Below, piece by piece: positions 24,219 to 36,168 of a stretch of 64,000 nucleotides of DNA. Both the position numbers and the translations under genes were made by a program. Location: positions 3,912,037 to 3,976,036 of the forward strand of contig NC_052673.1 in assembly GCF_016802725.1 (NCBI RefSeq), in the 5' to 3' direction. The notes beneath the pieces are model-generated. The model saw nothing but the letters and a program-made list of their open reading frames with translations. It was not told where the DNA came from and did not search any database. Position 1 is the stretch's first letter; the number at the start of each line of letters is the position of its first letter. This DNA comes from Solenopsis invicta. Its lineage: Eukaryota; Arthropoda; Insecta; Hymenoptera; Formicidae.

Positions 24219-27200
24219 GAATGAAGCAACATCCATCCTAGCAAAAGAAGACAGTGTGACAATGCGCATCTAACATTCTTATCGATGATTAGAGTACTAT
24301 TATACCAAGTTTTATATTTAGCACTAAAACCGCTCGATATTTTATTAGTAGAACGGTGGAAACCAATGTTTATTAGAAATATTATTTCATATGCATTTTA
24401 TATTAAAATTATATGATTGTTATCACTTTTTATAAATTTTATATAACATTTTTTTGTTGTTTTTATATTAATTTATATTTAATATTTTACTTTTTTACTA
24501 CTTACTTTAATAATTATTAATTGTTAATTATGTTTTTATGATTTATTAGTTATTCCTATGACTGTTTTCTTTTATTAAATAATATATATATATATATATA
24601 TACTGGAATGTACATGTGTATGTATGTGTGTATATATATGTATATGTTACTATTATTTGTATTTGTATTTTACAAAATAAGTTTTAATTGAAAAAGGAAT
24701 TAAAGAAGACAATAAAAATTTGTGAAAAAAAACTAAACTAGACAACAAAAAAATGAAATATTTTCTACAATCTAAATTTTAAGCATTTTAATATAACAAC
24801 TATACAACAACTATGTAAATATTATAATATACTTAATACCATTAACATTAATTTATTATAATTACATCAATTTTCAACACTTTCTCATTCCAAATATAAC
24901 TGTTGTACTTTATATTTTTAAGTATTGTACGAATATAATCGTTTAACGAATCGTTTACCGCAACTTCATGGTTATTTAATTTGTCGTAGGTCAATGTATA
25001 GTTCCGTTTAAGAGTTTTACAATCGATAATGTTCCATATTCTCGTACATAAAGTTTTACATTTGCAGAACAGTTTTTCCGTGAAACTCTACCGCATTATT
25101 GAGTCATCGTATTTTCGATTAACAGATTATCAAACATATATTTTTCATTATTATATACTCTACAATTTTTTTCTATTCTTTGATAACATAAAAGTGACAC
25201 CTCTTACATTTCTTACATTTATAATTCAATTATTTTAAATATCATTATTCAAATATTTTAAATATCATTATGGTAGGTATATAACATCTCAATGTATTAT
25301 AAAACATTTTTAAATATTATACATTTTTCTATTATTACATTTGAGTGTCTGCGTAAATTTTATGTATATTTCTCTCATTGATTTAAAAGTTACTTTCAAT
25401 TGCTCTCGATTCTTCTATAAAATCGTTTTACTTGCAAATTTAATGAAGAAATAGCATTGTAATTAAAATCAAATTTTAAATTAATAGAACTCTAGTAAGT
25501 ATTCATACATAGGTTAATCACTCATTAAAAAGTTATTTACTTAAAACTGTAATAAAATACAGTCACTTTTACTACAAAAGCCATTATAAATCAAATTTTT
25601 TGTTGTTCTCTACAGCTCAGGTCTATGAGGCAAATTCGAGCATTTACGACCAAAAATTTTTTGTCATTAATTAGGAAAAATGAATGAAGGTCATAGCACA
25701 TAAAAAAAACTTAAGCACTAAGGTATATAAAGTGAGAAAATTAACATGTTGAATTTGCTACTGTTAATGTTATGGTCTTACATTTTCAATTATTATTGGC
25801 CGATTAATTTATATTGTTTAAGTTTTAATGCTTAAGTTATTTGTGTGTCATGACCTTAAAAAATTTTCAGTTTTTAAATTTTGATCACTTTTAATTCTTA
25901 TAGTCAAAAAAATCTTAATTTTGTTGTTTCTGATTATTTTTATAAAAAGTATTTTTAAAGTCTGTTTACACTTTTTATATTTTTTGGAATGGGTAAAAAT
26001 ATGAAAAATATCGAATATATATTCCTTTATTTTTAAGAATAAACTTTTTTTAAATTAAAAATTTTGTCTCTAGTTTTTCTCAATTTCTCCAGAAAAGGAG
26101 GAAAAAATAGCAATTAAAAAATTTCAAATAATAAGGCGAGGGAAGTATAGAAACCTCGAATAAAGTATTCTTAAAATGAAAATTTTAGCTCTTATTTGGA
26201 GTTGTCTTTCAAAATTAAGAAGGATTAACATTTAAAAGTGATCTGTTTATCTTTATTTCTTAATTAAAGTAACATGGGTATACTTAATATCATAATGTTG
26301 TATAATGTATCATAATCATGTAAAAATATAATTAAAATATCTACAGGGTGTTTCTTAAAAAACGCCCGCTAATTAAATAGCGTTATAAAATTCTGGATCA
26401 AAACGTCTTGAACCACTTTTTTCTATAATTAATAACTTATAATTAGTAATTACTGAGTAAAATTAATCAGAGCGGTCCTCTAGACAGGCATATAGTACGT
26501 CAATAAGCCACGCGCTTGATATAAGCGCTCGCCACTACGCTTCCGCAATTTCGCACTGCGACCAGCATTCAATATTCTTATGCATCGTAATAATGCAAAA
26601 AACTTTATTTTGCATTGAAAATTACATTTCTTCTAATAAAAGCATTTCTTTAGATTTGCAACGGCTAAGATGTGTAATCATACCTAAAAACCTTTGAATT
26701 TCAGTTTTATTTTTTGGAGTTTCTATCGATATTTCTCTTTAATTGCTTTATTTTTGTCTATTTGCAATCCTAAATCAGTCGAAACGGCCAAAAAAATTTC
26801 ACTGATGTTGAGCATACATTTAATATACATTTGTTTAGTTTGTAATTATTCTTCTCAAGTTTACATAGTAATTTTTCTATGCTTTTGTTATGATCTCTGC
26901 TTCTTCTATCTTACCTCCTAAGCCATAAAGGAAAATGTCATTTACTTCTATTTATTTTAACTTTTATTTTTTTTCGTGAACAATTTCGTCACAGGTAAAC
27001 ATTTTTCTAACAAATATCTCAGTAACTGATACTCCAAATGGTAATCTGATCAATCAATACCTACCAAAAGACGTCCAAAAACGAGTTTATTGCTCTTTTC
27101 TGTCAATTAAATTTGCCAGAAACCTTAAATTTCTTTGTGTCTACAGTAGAGAATACTTTAACTTTGCTAAACTCATTGTCAGGTAAAATCTCATCCATTG

Positions 27201-27380
27201 TTATAATTTAAAAACAAGGTCGTTTTGACACTGAATTCCTTACAAAAATAATTTGCCGTTTTTACACCTCATATGGACCGTTTTTAGCCCGTTTTATCAT
27301 TTTTATGCCCGTTTCTTGCATTATTAGTCTATTGCGGAGGAAAATGATGAGTATACACGAGTATACTTATAATTATTTTT
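22700..27380. other. Long AT-rich desert without a supported gene
   Basis: TA microsatellites lie at about 24166-24211 and 24583-24601. At 26343 ACAGGGTGTTTCTTAAAAAA opens a 220-bp patch (to about 26560) resembling the end of a Tc1/IS630-type element. Elsewhere there are only long A/T tracts. Confidence 0.5.
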
Positions 27381-27560
27381 GAGTAGATTGTCCGTTTTCA
27401 ATACTCATTTTTCAGCTGATGAATGACAATAAGTTGATACGTTTCTCTTTTACTTACAAGAAAGAAGATCAAGTGGATTGTCCGTTTTTAATACTCATTT
27501 TCCAGTTGATGAATGACAACACGTTATTTATACGTTCTTTGATTCACAAAAGAAGAATAA
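27381..27560. repeat. Two-copy tandem repeat, period about 90 bp
   Basis: GATTGTCCGTTTTCAATACTC with CAGCTGATGAATGACAA at 27387 recurs at 27477 with a few changes. Confidence 0.8.
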
Positions 27561-27889
27561 AATAAAACATTCGCTGATTTCTCCTCACTTAATTATATTT
27601 ATATTAATTATATTAGTACTTACCCTCCCCTAATTTATGAATAAGTGGCACGATGTGACAATATTCAAGTATTATTAATAATATATAATACTATTTTATT
27701 TATTCTTTTGATATGTTATAAATCCCACTTAAATATGTATAGGATACTGATACTATACAAAAAAGACTTTTTTAATTTATTATACGCGGCTTATAAAAAT
27801 AAGCATTGTTTATAAATTTTTGCAGAAATAGAAAGGTTTTATTCACATTTTTGGGGACAAATTATTTATTAATATTTGACGTAACAAGT

Positions 27890-29193
27890 GTGTACTGTGA
27901 CGTGACATCCTGTTTGGCTGTCCGTCACAGAGATTGTAAGATCCGGGGAGCGCACGCTGCGGCTCTACGTTCTCTCGACTCGGAGACGGACGTTTCGGCG
28001 CGAGCGCTAATAATTTTGCGTTTTTGTTTTGTGTGCGTGTGTTTGTCCGTCAATTTTAGCGACGTTTGGCGGATCAGCGGCCGGAGATCAATAATTTTGT
28101 ATCGACGAAGTTTCACCCGACAAAAAGACTGCAGGAAGGAGGACCTACCGCTACTCAAAATTTTACGGATCGTGCGCAGGATCGCAGTAGCGCGCACGAC
28201 AGATGATCTCTCTTCATTTAATTACGTTATCTCTTACCGTCGCGCCTGTACGCAACAGTAAGGCCGCTGAATATTGCAGGACGCAAAGAGGGAAGGTCAG
28301 ACGTAGGAGACGTCGACACTTCACACAGATCATCGCGTAGGAGACCTTGAACTGCGAGGAGCTGCGAGAGGATGTTCCTGACTTGATCCCGAGCACCGGA
28401 CACCGAAGAGTCCGTAAGAATGGCCGTTCGGCCTCGGGAAAACCACGGGAAGAGTCGCGAGCTGCCCAAAAACACCGACCTACCTCGAATTGCGCGCCGC
28501 AGCACGACAGCCTGATTAGAGGGTCGCGAGGACCACGTAATAAGGCGAAACCAATAGCAGGACGCGACGAGCCCCCGTGCGTGGAGCGAGAGATCCTGTG
28601 TGCCGCTTGTCGAATTTCCTCGATCACTTCGCTGTAGATCGTGGTACGTGCCGTCACCAGCTGAGACGAGTGGAGCCGTTTCTCATTTTGGAGGACGATC
28701 TTCTGAGCTAGACCAGCGTCGTGATGAGACGAGCGAGATTTTGTAAAGCTACCGATTTTGCCGATCGGATGAGTCGCGCGCGTAATTGTAATTAGAGTTC
28801 AAGTTCGCTGTAAGATCTTCCGCCGGAATTGGAACACGCAGGTGATCGCGTGCTGTCCGCGTGCTCGGCCGTCGTGCGCCTCATCCGATCAAGTCGCGCC
28901 TTAATTTTCGTTGGTTCCTTTTATTGAAAGCGTCGCCACAGCCAAGTCGCGTTAATTGTTGTAATATTCTTGTGTGTCGCGTTTGTATGTGTTTCTGTTT
29001 GGCAATCGCGTATTTCCGTTCGCGTATTTCGTACTGAATCGCCATATAATTTCGCGTAGAATGAGAGTGCGCGTATAGAGTTTCGAGTGTGCATGGCACG
29101 TTTTGTCCGCCGTTAATTAGAATTGAATCTTGACTCTCTCCGTTCAGTGAACCGACGGCCGCACCCGGATCGCGAGAAATGGTTGCCAAGCTT
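27890..29193 (+). promoter_or_regulatory. CpG-rich island ending in ATG and splice donor (candidate promoter/first exon)
   Basis: About 1.3 kb of strongly CpG-dense, non-repetitive sequence in an AT-rich setting. Near its right edge GAGAAATGGTTGCCAAGCTT is followed at 29194 by GTAAGT, a near-consensus donor, giving a putative M-V-A-K-L start. In hymenopteran genomes such islands often mark promoters and long 5' UTR exons. No downstream exon could be paired with it. Open frames on both strands inside the island are long mainly because CpG-rich DNA lacks stops. It could also be a decayed element terminus. Confidence 0.35.
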
Positions 29194-29199
29194 GTAAGT

Positions 29200-29709
29200 T
29201 AATGTACAATATCGGCAGAAATATATTGTTAATTTTTCCATTTATTTGATGTGTTTTCTTTAAGCTTCTTCTATCTTCCTGCCCGCAACGAACCAACCCC
29301 TCTGTCAATTCCGTGGCTTAATTACTGGTTAAGAAAGCCCGTCATTGCCTGCGACGCAATAAAATATTTCCGCATTTGCTAGCAAGGAACTTTAGCGACC
29401 GGTAATCTTGTCGTATAAGAGCGGCACGCTCGCTCGTGCCTGGCGTCCAATCTGCTGTTTGATTATTGCGCTTTAGAGTCGAATAATGTCTGCGAGCTAA
29501 TTTTTGTGTCTGTCTGTTGTCACGGATGATCACGTAGTTGCACCACGCTTGTGAGTGCGGTCGCAGTACATACACACGCACACACACATACATGCACGCA
29601 CGCATGCACGCACGTACGCATGCACGCACGTACGCACACTTAAAAGATAGTACATGTATACGTTTTACAAACAATAACCGTGTGAGTACATATATGTATG
29701 TATAGCATT
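29200..29709. other. No gene; short CA/ACGC simple repeat
   Basis: A tract of ACACACACATACATGCACGC type runs at about 29573-29640. The rest is moderately CpG-rich near 29340-29470 without a recognised domain. Confidence 0.4.
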
Positions 29710-29904
29710 CACGTTGCACATTTTAAAATAGCGTGATTCAGTAAAAATTCTAATAATTGTATAATAATTATATATTAATAACAAATTAGTAAAGACTCTC
29801 AAGATTAAATATAATAAAAAGTAAAGAAAGCTAATGAGAGTGCTGCGCGGTTATTTTTGCACAAAAGTAAATAGTCAGTTATAAAATATAATAATAATGA
29901 AACT

Positions 29905-31215
29905 AACGGGGCAGTTCTCGCGGTCGAAGATCCGCCTATGGCACACAGACTACTGTCCATTGTGTCTCCCTCCAGTTGTTCACCACCTACGGAAGTTCTG
30001 ATTCTCCCTCCAAAAACGACTCAGGTCCCTCATCGGTAGCCCGCTTATCTGTCCTGGCTTGGGAAATGTCAAGCCTAGCAGCTTTAGCCTTAGTCTCGCA
30101 TAGGCCGGGCAATCACAAAAAATGTGGAGACTTGTCTCCTTCTCCTCCCTTCAAGCCCTACACTCGGTCGTATCGGATCGGCCTAGTTTGTGCATGTGGT
30201 GCCATTGAGGGTCCCATGACCAGTCAGTATTTGCACTGCTAGCCTGGCGTCCCTTCTACTCAAGGACCTTATGTCCCCGGCCAGATCCTCACTGAGTGTT
30301 TCTCTTAGCAGAGCCCTAGCTTGTCGATATTTAGTCCTCAACTCATTTCTCCAAAAATCGAGGTGCTCATCCCGTAATAGCTCAAATTCTTCTCTTGCCT
30401 AGACAGAAGAGGACCCTCAGCGTCGGTCCCGGCCCGAACACCTTTATTTTTTATGCGGCCCTGGCGAGCCGATCGGCCTCCTCATTGCCCTCGATTCCCG
30501 AATGACCGGGGACCCAGGTTAAGATAACTTCTTTATTCTTTGCCAGCTTCTCCAATGTATTTCTACAGTCCCACACCAGCCGCAAAATACAGATCGGAGT
30601 CTCAAGCACCTTGATAGCAGCTTGACTATCCGAGCATATTCTTACGCGCCTTCCTGTCCTTTTCTTTTCCAGGGCCAGTTGGGCACATTTAGAATTGCCA
30701 TGATCTCCGTTTGGAATACCCATCCAGAGGTAGGCTTTCCGCCACCTCCCATTGACGACAAACAATACCCTTACCGGAGCTCGTGCCCGTTTTGGAGCCG
30801 ATTGTAAACCAGATGTCTCCGTCTCAGACCCGATCCAGTGCCACTGGTTTCTTTCAGTCCACAAGCCCTGTGACATACACTTTAAAGCGCCTATCCAAAG
30901 CCGGAATCGCTGGCACTCCTATCCTACTGGGAATCCTATCCTACTTCATTTTGAAGATAGGGTCAGTCAGAACGCCACTAGGGAACCTAGTGTGCGTGAT
31001 TCCCTCTTTCTACTTCAATTCACAGATTAGTCGGTGTGCAGCGGTTGCTGCCGCCCCCACCACCACCTGATGAAGTGGTTCAATCCCGAGCAAAATAGGC
31101 ATAGCTACTACAGGCGTGGTTCGCATTGCACTCAAAGCCCCTTTTAAAATTAGAGCCCTGACATGCTCAACCGCCGTTTTCTTTTGCGCCCTGAGCCACC
31201 ACACAACTGCTTAAA
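29905..31215 (-). pseudogene. Non-LTR polyprotein C-terminus: end of RT, RNase H, Cys/His tail
   Basis: RNase H removes the RNA strand during reverse transcription in R1/Loa/I-group elements. The minus strand shows ...VWWLRAQKKTAVEHVRAL near 31190 (post-RT linker), RNase H with RVRICSDSQAAIKVLETP and VILTWVPGHSGIEGNEEAD at about 30640-30465 (third and fourth acidic positions intact), and a degenerate Cys/His region near 30130-29990. The 141-residue frame at 30876-30451 is the longest intact part. Stops and frameshifts separate it from the linker. Copy 50649-53400 supplies the missing RT in aligned form. Confidence 0.8.
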
Positions 31216-31768
31216 GATGACCTGGTCGAGCCCGAGGTAGGGCTTGAAGTCCAACGCTTTCAATTTGAGAACGCTGGACTCTGAAATCCTAAGAACCAGG
31301 TTTCTACCATCCCTGATAGCCCCTACGTTTTCAGCCGTTTTCCAACTCCCGTTGCTGAGCACAAGATTCTGCGCTCGAGGACCGCGGCCGACTCATTGGG
31401 ACCCAAACTATGGCCCTGTACTGTCTTTGAAGCATCTCCGGGCCCACCACCTTGAACTTAACATTCTCCCCAGGGAGAGGTCTGCTCGGTGAGTCAGATT
31501 AGGAACGCTTCATCCCTGTCTAAAACTGCCCCTCCCCTGAGGATGGTGCGTCGGAAGCATGGAATGGGACCCTCCCGGATCTCACTAATTGCTCTGCTGA
31601 CGGCCAGTTTCAAGAGAGCCGCTCAGCAGTGATTTCCTCCTCGGGATAACCTTTGTTAAAGGGTCTGCCGCCTCCGCATAAGTCTCAGCTTATTAAGCCC
31701 TATGCTTCTTATCGGGTCCTTCCGCCGATGGGGGAGTGTTCATGGAGTCCTTCCGGCGTTTACCGCCG
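31216..31768 (-). pseudogene. Non-LTR ORF1 (gag-like) remnant, downstream half
   Basis: CpG-rich sequence on the minus strand yields fragments such as ENVKFKVVGPEMLQRQYRAI, NVGAIRDGRNLVLRISESSV and LKLKALDFKPYL in alternating frames. Position between 5' region and RT suggests ORF1, whose product coats the element RNA, but I do not recognise a zinc knuckle. It ends abruptly at 31216, where the RT-side sequence begins, marking an internal deletion. Confidence 0.45.
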
Positions 31769-31803
31769 CACAGTGGGGCCAAATGAAAAATCGTGTTTCT
31801 TAA

Positions 31804-32770
31804 CCCTTAAACACGTAAGTGGGTCCGAGAGACTCCATATGAAGTTTCGAACGCTTGCTATGTGAAGATGGAATGAGATAGGAGGTTCAAACCAAAACGT
31901 AAAAAAAATTTGAAATCTCCTCTTTTGATTAGTATGGTTGATCAACTTTTTTGGTCAACTAGAATTTAAACGGCATGGCAGTAAAGTTTTGTTAGGGTCA
32001 ATGCAACCTATATAGTGTGTAAGTAAAACTTTTTTTGTGAGTATTTTACATAAAAGAGCTGGACAAAATACATTGGACAGGTTGGTTTGCGGATGTTACT
32101 CGCATATACTCTGTCTAAAGTTGGAATACTATAAAATGCTGTAGAAAAAAAAGTTTTTCCAAAATATATCATGAAACACATAAATTTTCAATTTTAGACA
32201 CGATTTAATCAAAAATACCTCATATTCGCCTTGTTACATAAATACATTAATAGAAATGACAATAATATAATTTTTTTTTAAAGTATGAATCTTTAGTTTT
32301 AAAACGCCGTATTGTAGTGTTTCAAATTTTTTGTTGCAAAGAAATGATTTTTTTTTAAAGTGGATTTTTAGATGCCCAAAATTACCTCATATTCTCCATG
32401 TTACATAATTGTACTCTGTAAAAGGAATGACTTTGCCAAATTTTATTTTAAAAGTGTGACTCTTTAGCTTTAAAACGCTATATTTGAAAGTCTTTAAACA
32501 TTTTTTGTTGAGAAAATATGATTTTTTGAAGGAAAAGTAGATTTTTGATCAATTTCTCATTTTTGTTTAATGGTTTTTCTTTTATAACTTTACAATAAAT
32601 TATTTTTTGGCAATGCCGATTGTGCAGTCACACTTCTAAGACTTTGAACTTTTAAAAAAAGGCGTAGAAAAATATTGATTGTAATCAAAGTTATAGCTTC
32701 TCAAAGTTAAAAAAGTCTCCCAAACTCAAAAATGTGTTTCCGTATTTTACAGGATCGGTGTGTTTAAGGG
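31804..32770 (-). mobile_element. piggyBac-type MITE, copy 1 (two internal repeats)
   Basis: Starts CCCTTAAACACGTAAGTGGG, ends CCGATC..GTGTGTTTAAGGG and is flanked by TTAA on both sides (31800-31803, 32771-32774). It is inverted relative to the copies at 45584 and 50084. Inside are two units of about 175 bp, each with ACCTCATATTC and TTTAAAACGC. No coding region. Confidence 0.85.
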
Positions 32771-33040
32771 TTAATTGTCTACAGCCTTCAATATTTAACG
32801 GATTTTAATTTTTTTTTTAATTAAAGCTTATTTAATTGCCAACAAAGTTAAGAGAGCCAATTTTTAAATTCGTTTTTTTTTCAAAATGGCGAATGTAATA
32901 TGGCAGCTGAAAAATAGAAAATTAAATCGATGTATAACAAATTGTGTATACGCATGTTTTTGATGTTGCAAATTATAAATCTAATATTAAAATAAAACCA
33001 ATTAATCAATAAATCAAATATGGCTGCCATAATAAAAATA

Positions 33041-33412
33041 TTATAAATATGAATAAATGATAAATGAATCAAATAATAATAAAATATTGTTATTTTGATG
33101 ATTAGTCAACAATAATTGTAGAGTTTCGATATCAATATCCCTCGAAAAATGTTTCCATTGATTCCGTTGATCACTTACATAAGGATCAGACAAAGTCAAC
33201 AACTTTTTAATGATATCTTTATATGTTGTAATTCTACAATGTTTTTGAGTGTGGTATTTTCTGAAACGCTTAAAATCTTTATTACGTGCTTCCTGCTCTT
33301 CTTCATATAATTCGCCAATGGGTAATAAATGTGAATTTATAATTTTGTTGGGGCTTCCAGTAACCAATCCAACAAATTTATAATTTGCAGCATCAAAAAC
33401 ACGCATACACAC
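33041..33412 (-). pseudogene. Transib transposase C-terminal fragment (RAG1-like)
   Basis: A 123-codon frame. LLPIGELYEEEQEARNKDFK then RFRKYHTQKH and DIIKKLLTLSDPYVS reproduce the order of the RAG1/Transib C-terminal catalytic segment, in which a Glu in an E-x(n)-E-x-x-NK-x-F-x-RFRK context is the last metal-binding residue. The preceding ~30 residues run into the TIR and read only partly like the family (KIINSH). The first two catalytic Asp residues and the zinc-binding parts are absent, so it is inactive. The match is from memory of the family, not from a search. Confidence 0.7.
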
Positions 33413-33623
33413 AATTTGTTATATATGGATTTAATTTTCTATTTTTCAGCTGCCATATTACATCCGCCATTTTGAAAAAAAGGACAAATTCAAAAATTGG
33501 CTCTTTTAACTTTGTTGGCAATTAAATAAGTTTTAGTTAAAAAAAAACATTAAAATCCGTTAAGAATTGAAAGCTGTAAATAATTACGAAACACGATATT
33601 TCATTTGGCCCCACTGTGCGCCG

Positions 33624-34319
33624 GTGCGGCCCTCCTTCTCCCTTTGTGCTGTTACGGGGCGGGGGGGAGGGGGCACGAAAAAGTCCCAAACTAAGACCTC
33701 TCTCGTTTCTGCTTAGCCCTTCTTTTTTCCGCATCAGAGCAGTTTCTCAGGACCGGAGGACCCGCCGCTGTCACGGAGTATTTTGCTGAGTCAGCGGCAG
33801 TGACGCCTCTATAGCTCAGAGTCTCATCCGCAACCACCGCCGCCACCTGTATGCCGGAGACGGCGGCGGTTGCGTTTCCAGAGCCCGAATGAGCTCTGTC
33901 CGCACCCTCCTCTACCGTCTCTGCATTACAAGCCCTTCATCACCTCTACAACATTTTTGAGTTTATTAAGTTCCATATGAAGTCCCACAAATACCTAGGG
34001 AAATAACGGTCCGCCCACACAGAGCCCCGGATGCGTAGGTAAGGCTACTTGCTCTGGGGTGTCGCCTGGTGCCCCAGAGACATCGTTCGAGACACTGCCC
34101 CACAGTGCTACGCAGCCGTCGCCACAATTGCTTACAGCTTGGCTTAGGAAGCTGGTCTGCGGTAGCGGCCTTTCCAACCCTACGCAGGGTTTTACACCTG
34201 GGAGGCCTGTGCCCTAATCCCACACAAGATTTTATTCCCAGTGGACCTCGGGCCCCTCCAAGCATTCTCCTATCCGCCAACTGAAGACGTGCCCGGTAGG
34301 TGGCTCAACCCCCAGGGAG
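33624..34319 (-). pseudogene. Non-LTR 5' UTR and ORF1 upstream half
   Basis: Matches the 5' end of the copy at 53100-53400 (GGCCCCTCC, ATTCTCCTATCCGC, GATTTTATTCC, GGTGGCTCAACCCC shared). Further in it is Gly/Arg-rich in translation (GLSRNERGLSLGLF, PPPRNSTKGEGG), typical of low-complexity ORF1 N-termini, with several stops. Confidence 0.6.
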
Positions 34320-34883
34320 TAGTCAGTTATAGACCGAAAATTATTTAAGTGAACATTTCGATTTTCTTTGGATTTAATCACCAACAAAAAATTACAATAA
34401 AGAACGCATCTTTCTAACGAATTAATAGTTTAATCATCGTCGATCCAATATTGTTGTCACTGCCAATTTGCCGTATCCAAAGTGCAACTTTCTAACGTTA
34501 TATGGGGAAAAGCTTGATTACCTTATAATTGATGTTATACAATAACGACCTACAAGAAAGAAAAGATTAGAGTGACACATCAGAAATCAAAAACGGTATT
34601 GAGAATGCCGCAGGCAATAAGAGATGTTTCCAATAAAACGGATAACAGGAGACTGAGCGTTACACATAAACACAAAGCAAGTCGAATATATTGCATGTAC
34701 ATTGCCAAAAATAGAACGGGAAGAAAAACAAATAAGAGTGATGTCCGCAGTTTAAAACTAATAGGTACAGAGGCCAAAAATTAAAACTAAAATAATTGTA
34801 AATTAAGAGGCCAAATTTAAAATTGAGTTGAATATAAGTGAATAAACTAACTAAATTATACGTCATAAGTACTATATTTATTA

Positions 34884-36168
34884 TTAGGAGTACAAATTGA
34901 AAACCGCCGTTTTTTGTCAAAATTTGAGGATTGATTGTTGAAAAATGGTTACATACTTATTTTTGAATGTATTGTCCATCGCTGGCCACTACTTTCTCCC
35001 ATCTTTCGGGCAGCATACGAATCCCGCGTCGAAAAAACTGCTCGTCTTTTGCGGCGATCCACGAATCGACCCAGTTTTTGGCCTCTTCGTAATAATGGAA
35101 GTGCTGCTCAGCCAGGCCATGCGCCATTGATCGGAACAAGTGGTAATCTGAAGGGGCGATGTCAGGAGAATACGGCGGATGAGGTAAGACGTCCCATTTC
35201 AATGTTTCCAGATAGGTTTTAACGACCTGAGCAACATGTGGCCGAGCGTTGTCGTGCAGCAACATCACTTTTTCGTGTCTTTGCTCGTATTGTGGCCGTT
35301 TTTCCTGCAATGCTCGTCTCAAACGCATTAGTTGTGTTCGGTAACGAGCTCCTGTGATGGTTTCATCCGGTTGCAACAGCTCATAATAAATCACGCCGAG
35401 CTGGTCCCACCAAATACACAGCATGAGCTTCGAGCCATGGATGTTTGGTTTGGCCGTCGATGTTGATGCATGGCCGCGGTAGCCCCACGATTTTTTTCGC
35501 TTTAGATTATCATAATGGATCCACTTTTCATCGCCGGCTACAATACGATGCAGAAAACCATTCCGTTTTTGCCGTTGGAGCAGCTGTTCGCACGCAAAAA
35601 AACGCCGTTCGACGTCTCTCGGCTTTAATTCGTATGGCACTCAGTGTCCATGCTTTTGGATCATTCCCATGGTTTTCAAACGATGTGAAATAGCTTGTTG
35701 AGTCACGCCCAATGAATCTGCAAGCTCCTATTGCGTTTGAGATGAATCTTCATTCAGTAATGTTTCCAATTGTGCGTCTTCAAACTTTTTCACCTGTCCG
35801 GGACGCTCCTTGTCTTCCACGCCGAAATCAGCACTTTTGCAGCGTTGGAACCATTCTCGACACGTTCTTTCACTAATGGAAGCCTCACCATAAGTTTTTA
35901 CAATCATTCGACGCGCCTCAGCCGCAGATTTTTTCGAATTGAAGGCAAAAAGCAAAACTTCCCGCAAATGACGCTTATTGGGCACAAATTTCGACATTTT
36001 CGATCAACAAAAATATATAACGCCGATAAAAATTCACAACTGCAATGATAAGGAATTGTTGCCAGATGCCCAACCTTACATTTTAAATTTTTGATCTAAC
36101 GTTTGGCGCCAGCATTTACCGCTGGCGCCATCTACTGGAAAACGGCGGTTTTCAATTTGTACTCCTAA
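34884..36168 (-). mobile_element. Near full-length mariner, 1285 bp
   Basis: TIRs TTAGGAGTACAAATTGAAAA and the exact complement at the other end, flanked by TA (34882-34883, 36169-36170). Length is normal for mariner. It is inserted in the interior of the long-TIR host element. Confidence 0.93.
34957..35997 (-). pseudogene. Mariner transposase with two in-frame stops
   Basis: One continuous 346-codon frame, normal for the family, begins MSKFVPNKRHLREVLLFAF. HTH regions: KSAAEARRMIVKTYGEASIS and LADSLGVTQQAISHRL. Catalytic triad DD34D: Asp in IVAGDEKWIHYDN, Asp in LLHDNARPHVA, Asp in PDIAPSDYHLF, with 34 residues between the last two. It is broken only by TAG after SSQTQ (about 35728) and TGA after KHGH (about 35641). 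These fall in the helix-turn-helix and linker part, so the catalytic core is intact but not translated from the normal start. It looks young compared with other elements here. Confidence 0.93.

Larger units (their letters stand above)
31769..33618 (-). mobile_element. Transib-like DNA transposon with RSS-type ends and CGCCG duplication
   Basis: Ends begin CACAGTGGGGCCAAATG and mirror at 33618. CGCCG flanks it on both sides (31764-31768, 33619-33623), the 5-bp GC-rich duplication known for Transib. The heptamer CACAGTG is the one used by V(D)J signal sequences, as expected for this RAG1-related superfamily. TIRs run about 230 bp (through CAAAATGGCG and GCAGCTGAAAAATAGAAAAT). The interior keeps a C-terminal transposase fragment. 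A TTAA MITE is inserted in the left TIR; without it the element is about 880 bp and non-autonomous. Confidence 0.85.
29884..34319 (-). mobile_element. Non-LTR retrotransposon copy, internally deleted, with perfect target duplication
   Basis: TAGTCAGTTATA is present at 29872-29883 and again at 34320-34331, a 12-bp target-site duplication. The 3' tail (minus sense) is an ATAATAAT-type tract at 29884-29898. Both the 5' region and the 3' end are present, but endonuclease and most of RT are missing between about 31215 and 31216. A Transib-like element lies inside the 5' half. Confidence 0.85.

Noticed and set aside
28214..28657. 147-aa minus-strand frame and overlapping plus-strand frames in the CpG island
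   Set aside because: Long frames on several strands are expected in CpG-rich DNA poor in stop codons; no domain, and the two strands cannot both be coding.
33966..34280. 104-aa Arg/Gly-rich frame as a host gene
   Set aside because: It lies in the 5' region of the non-LTR copy and is shared with the copy at 53100-53400, so it is element sequence.
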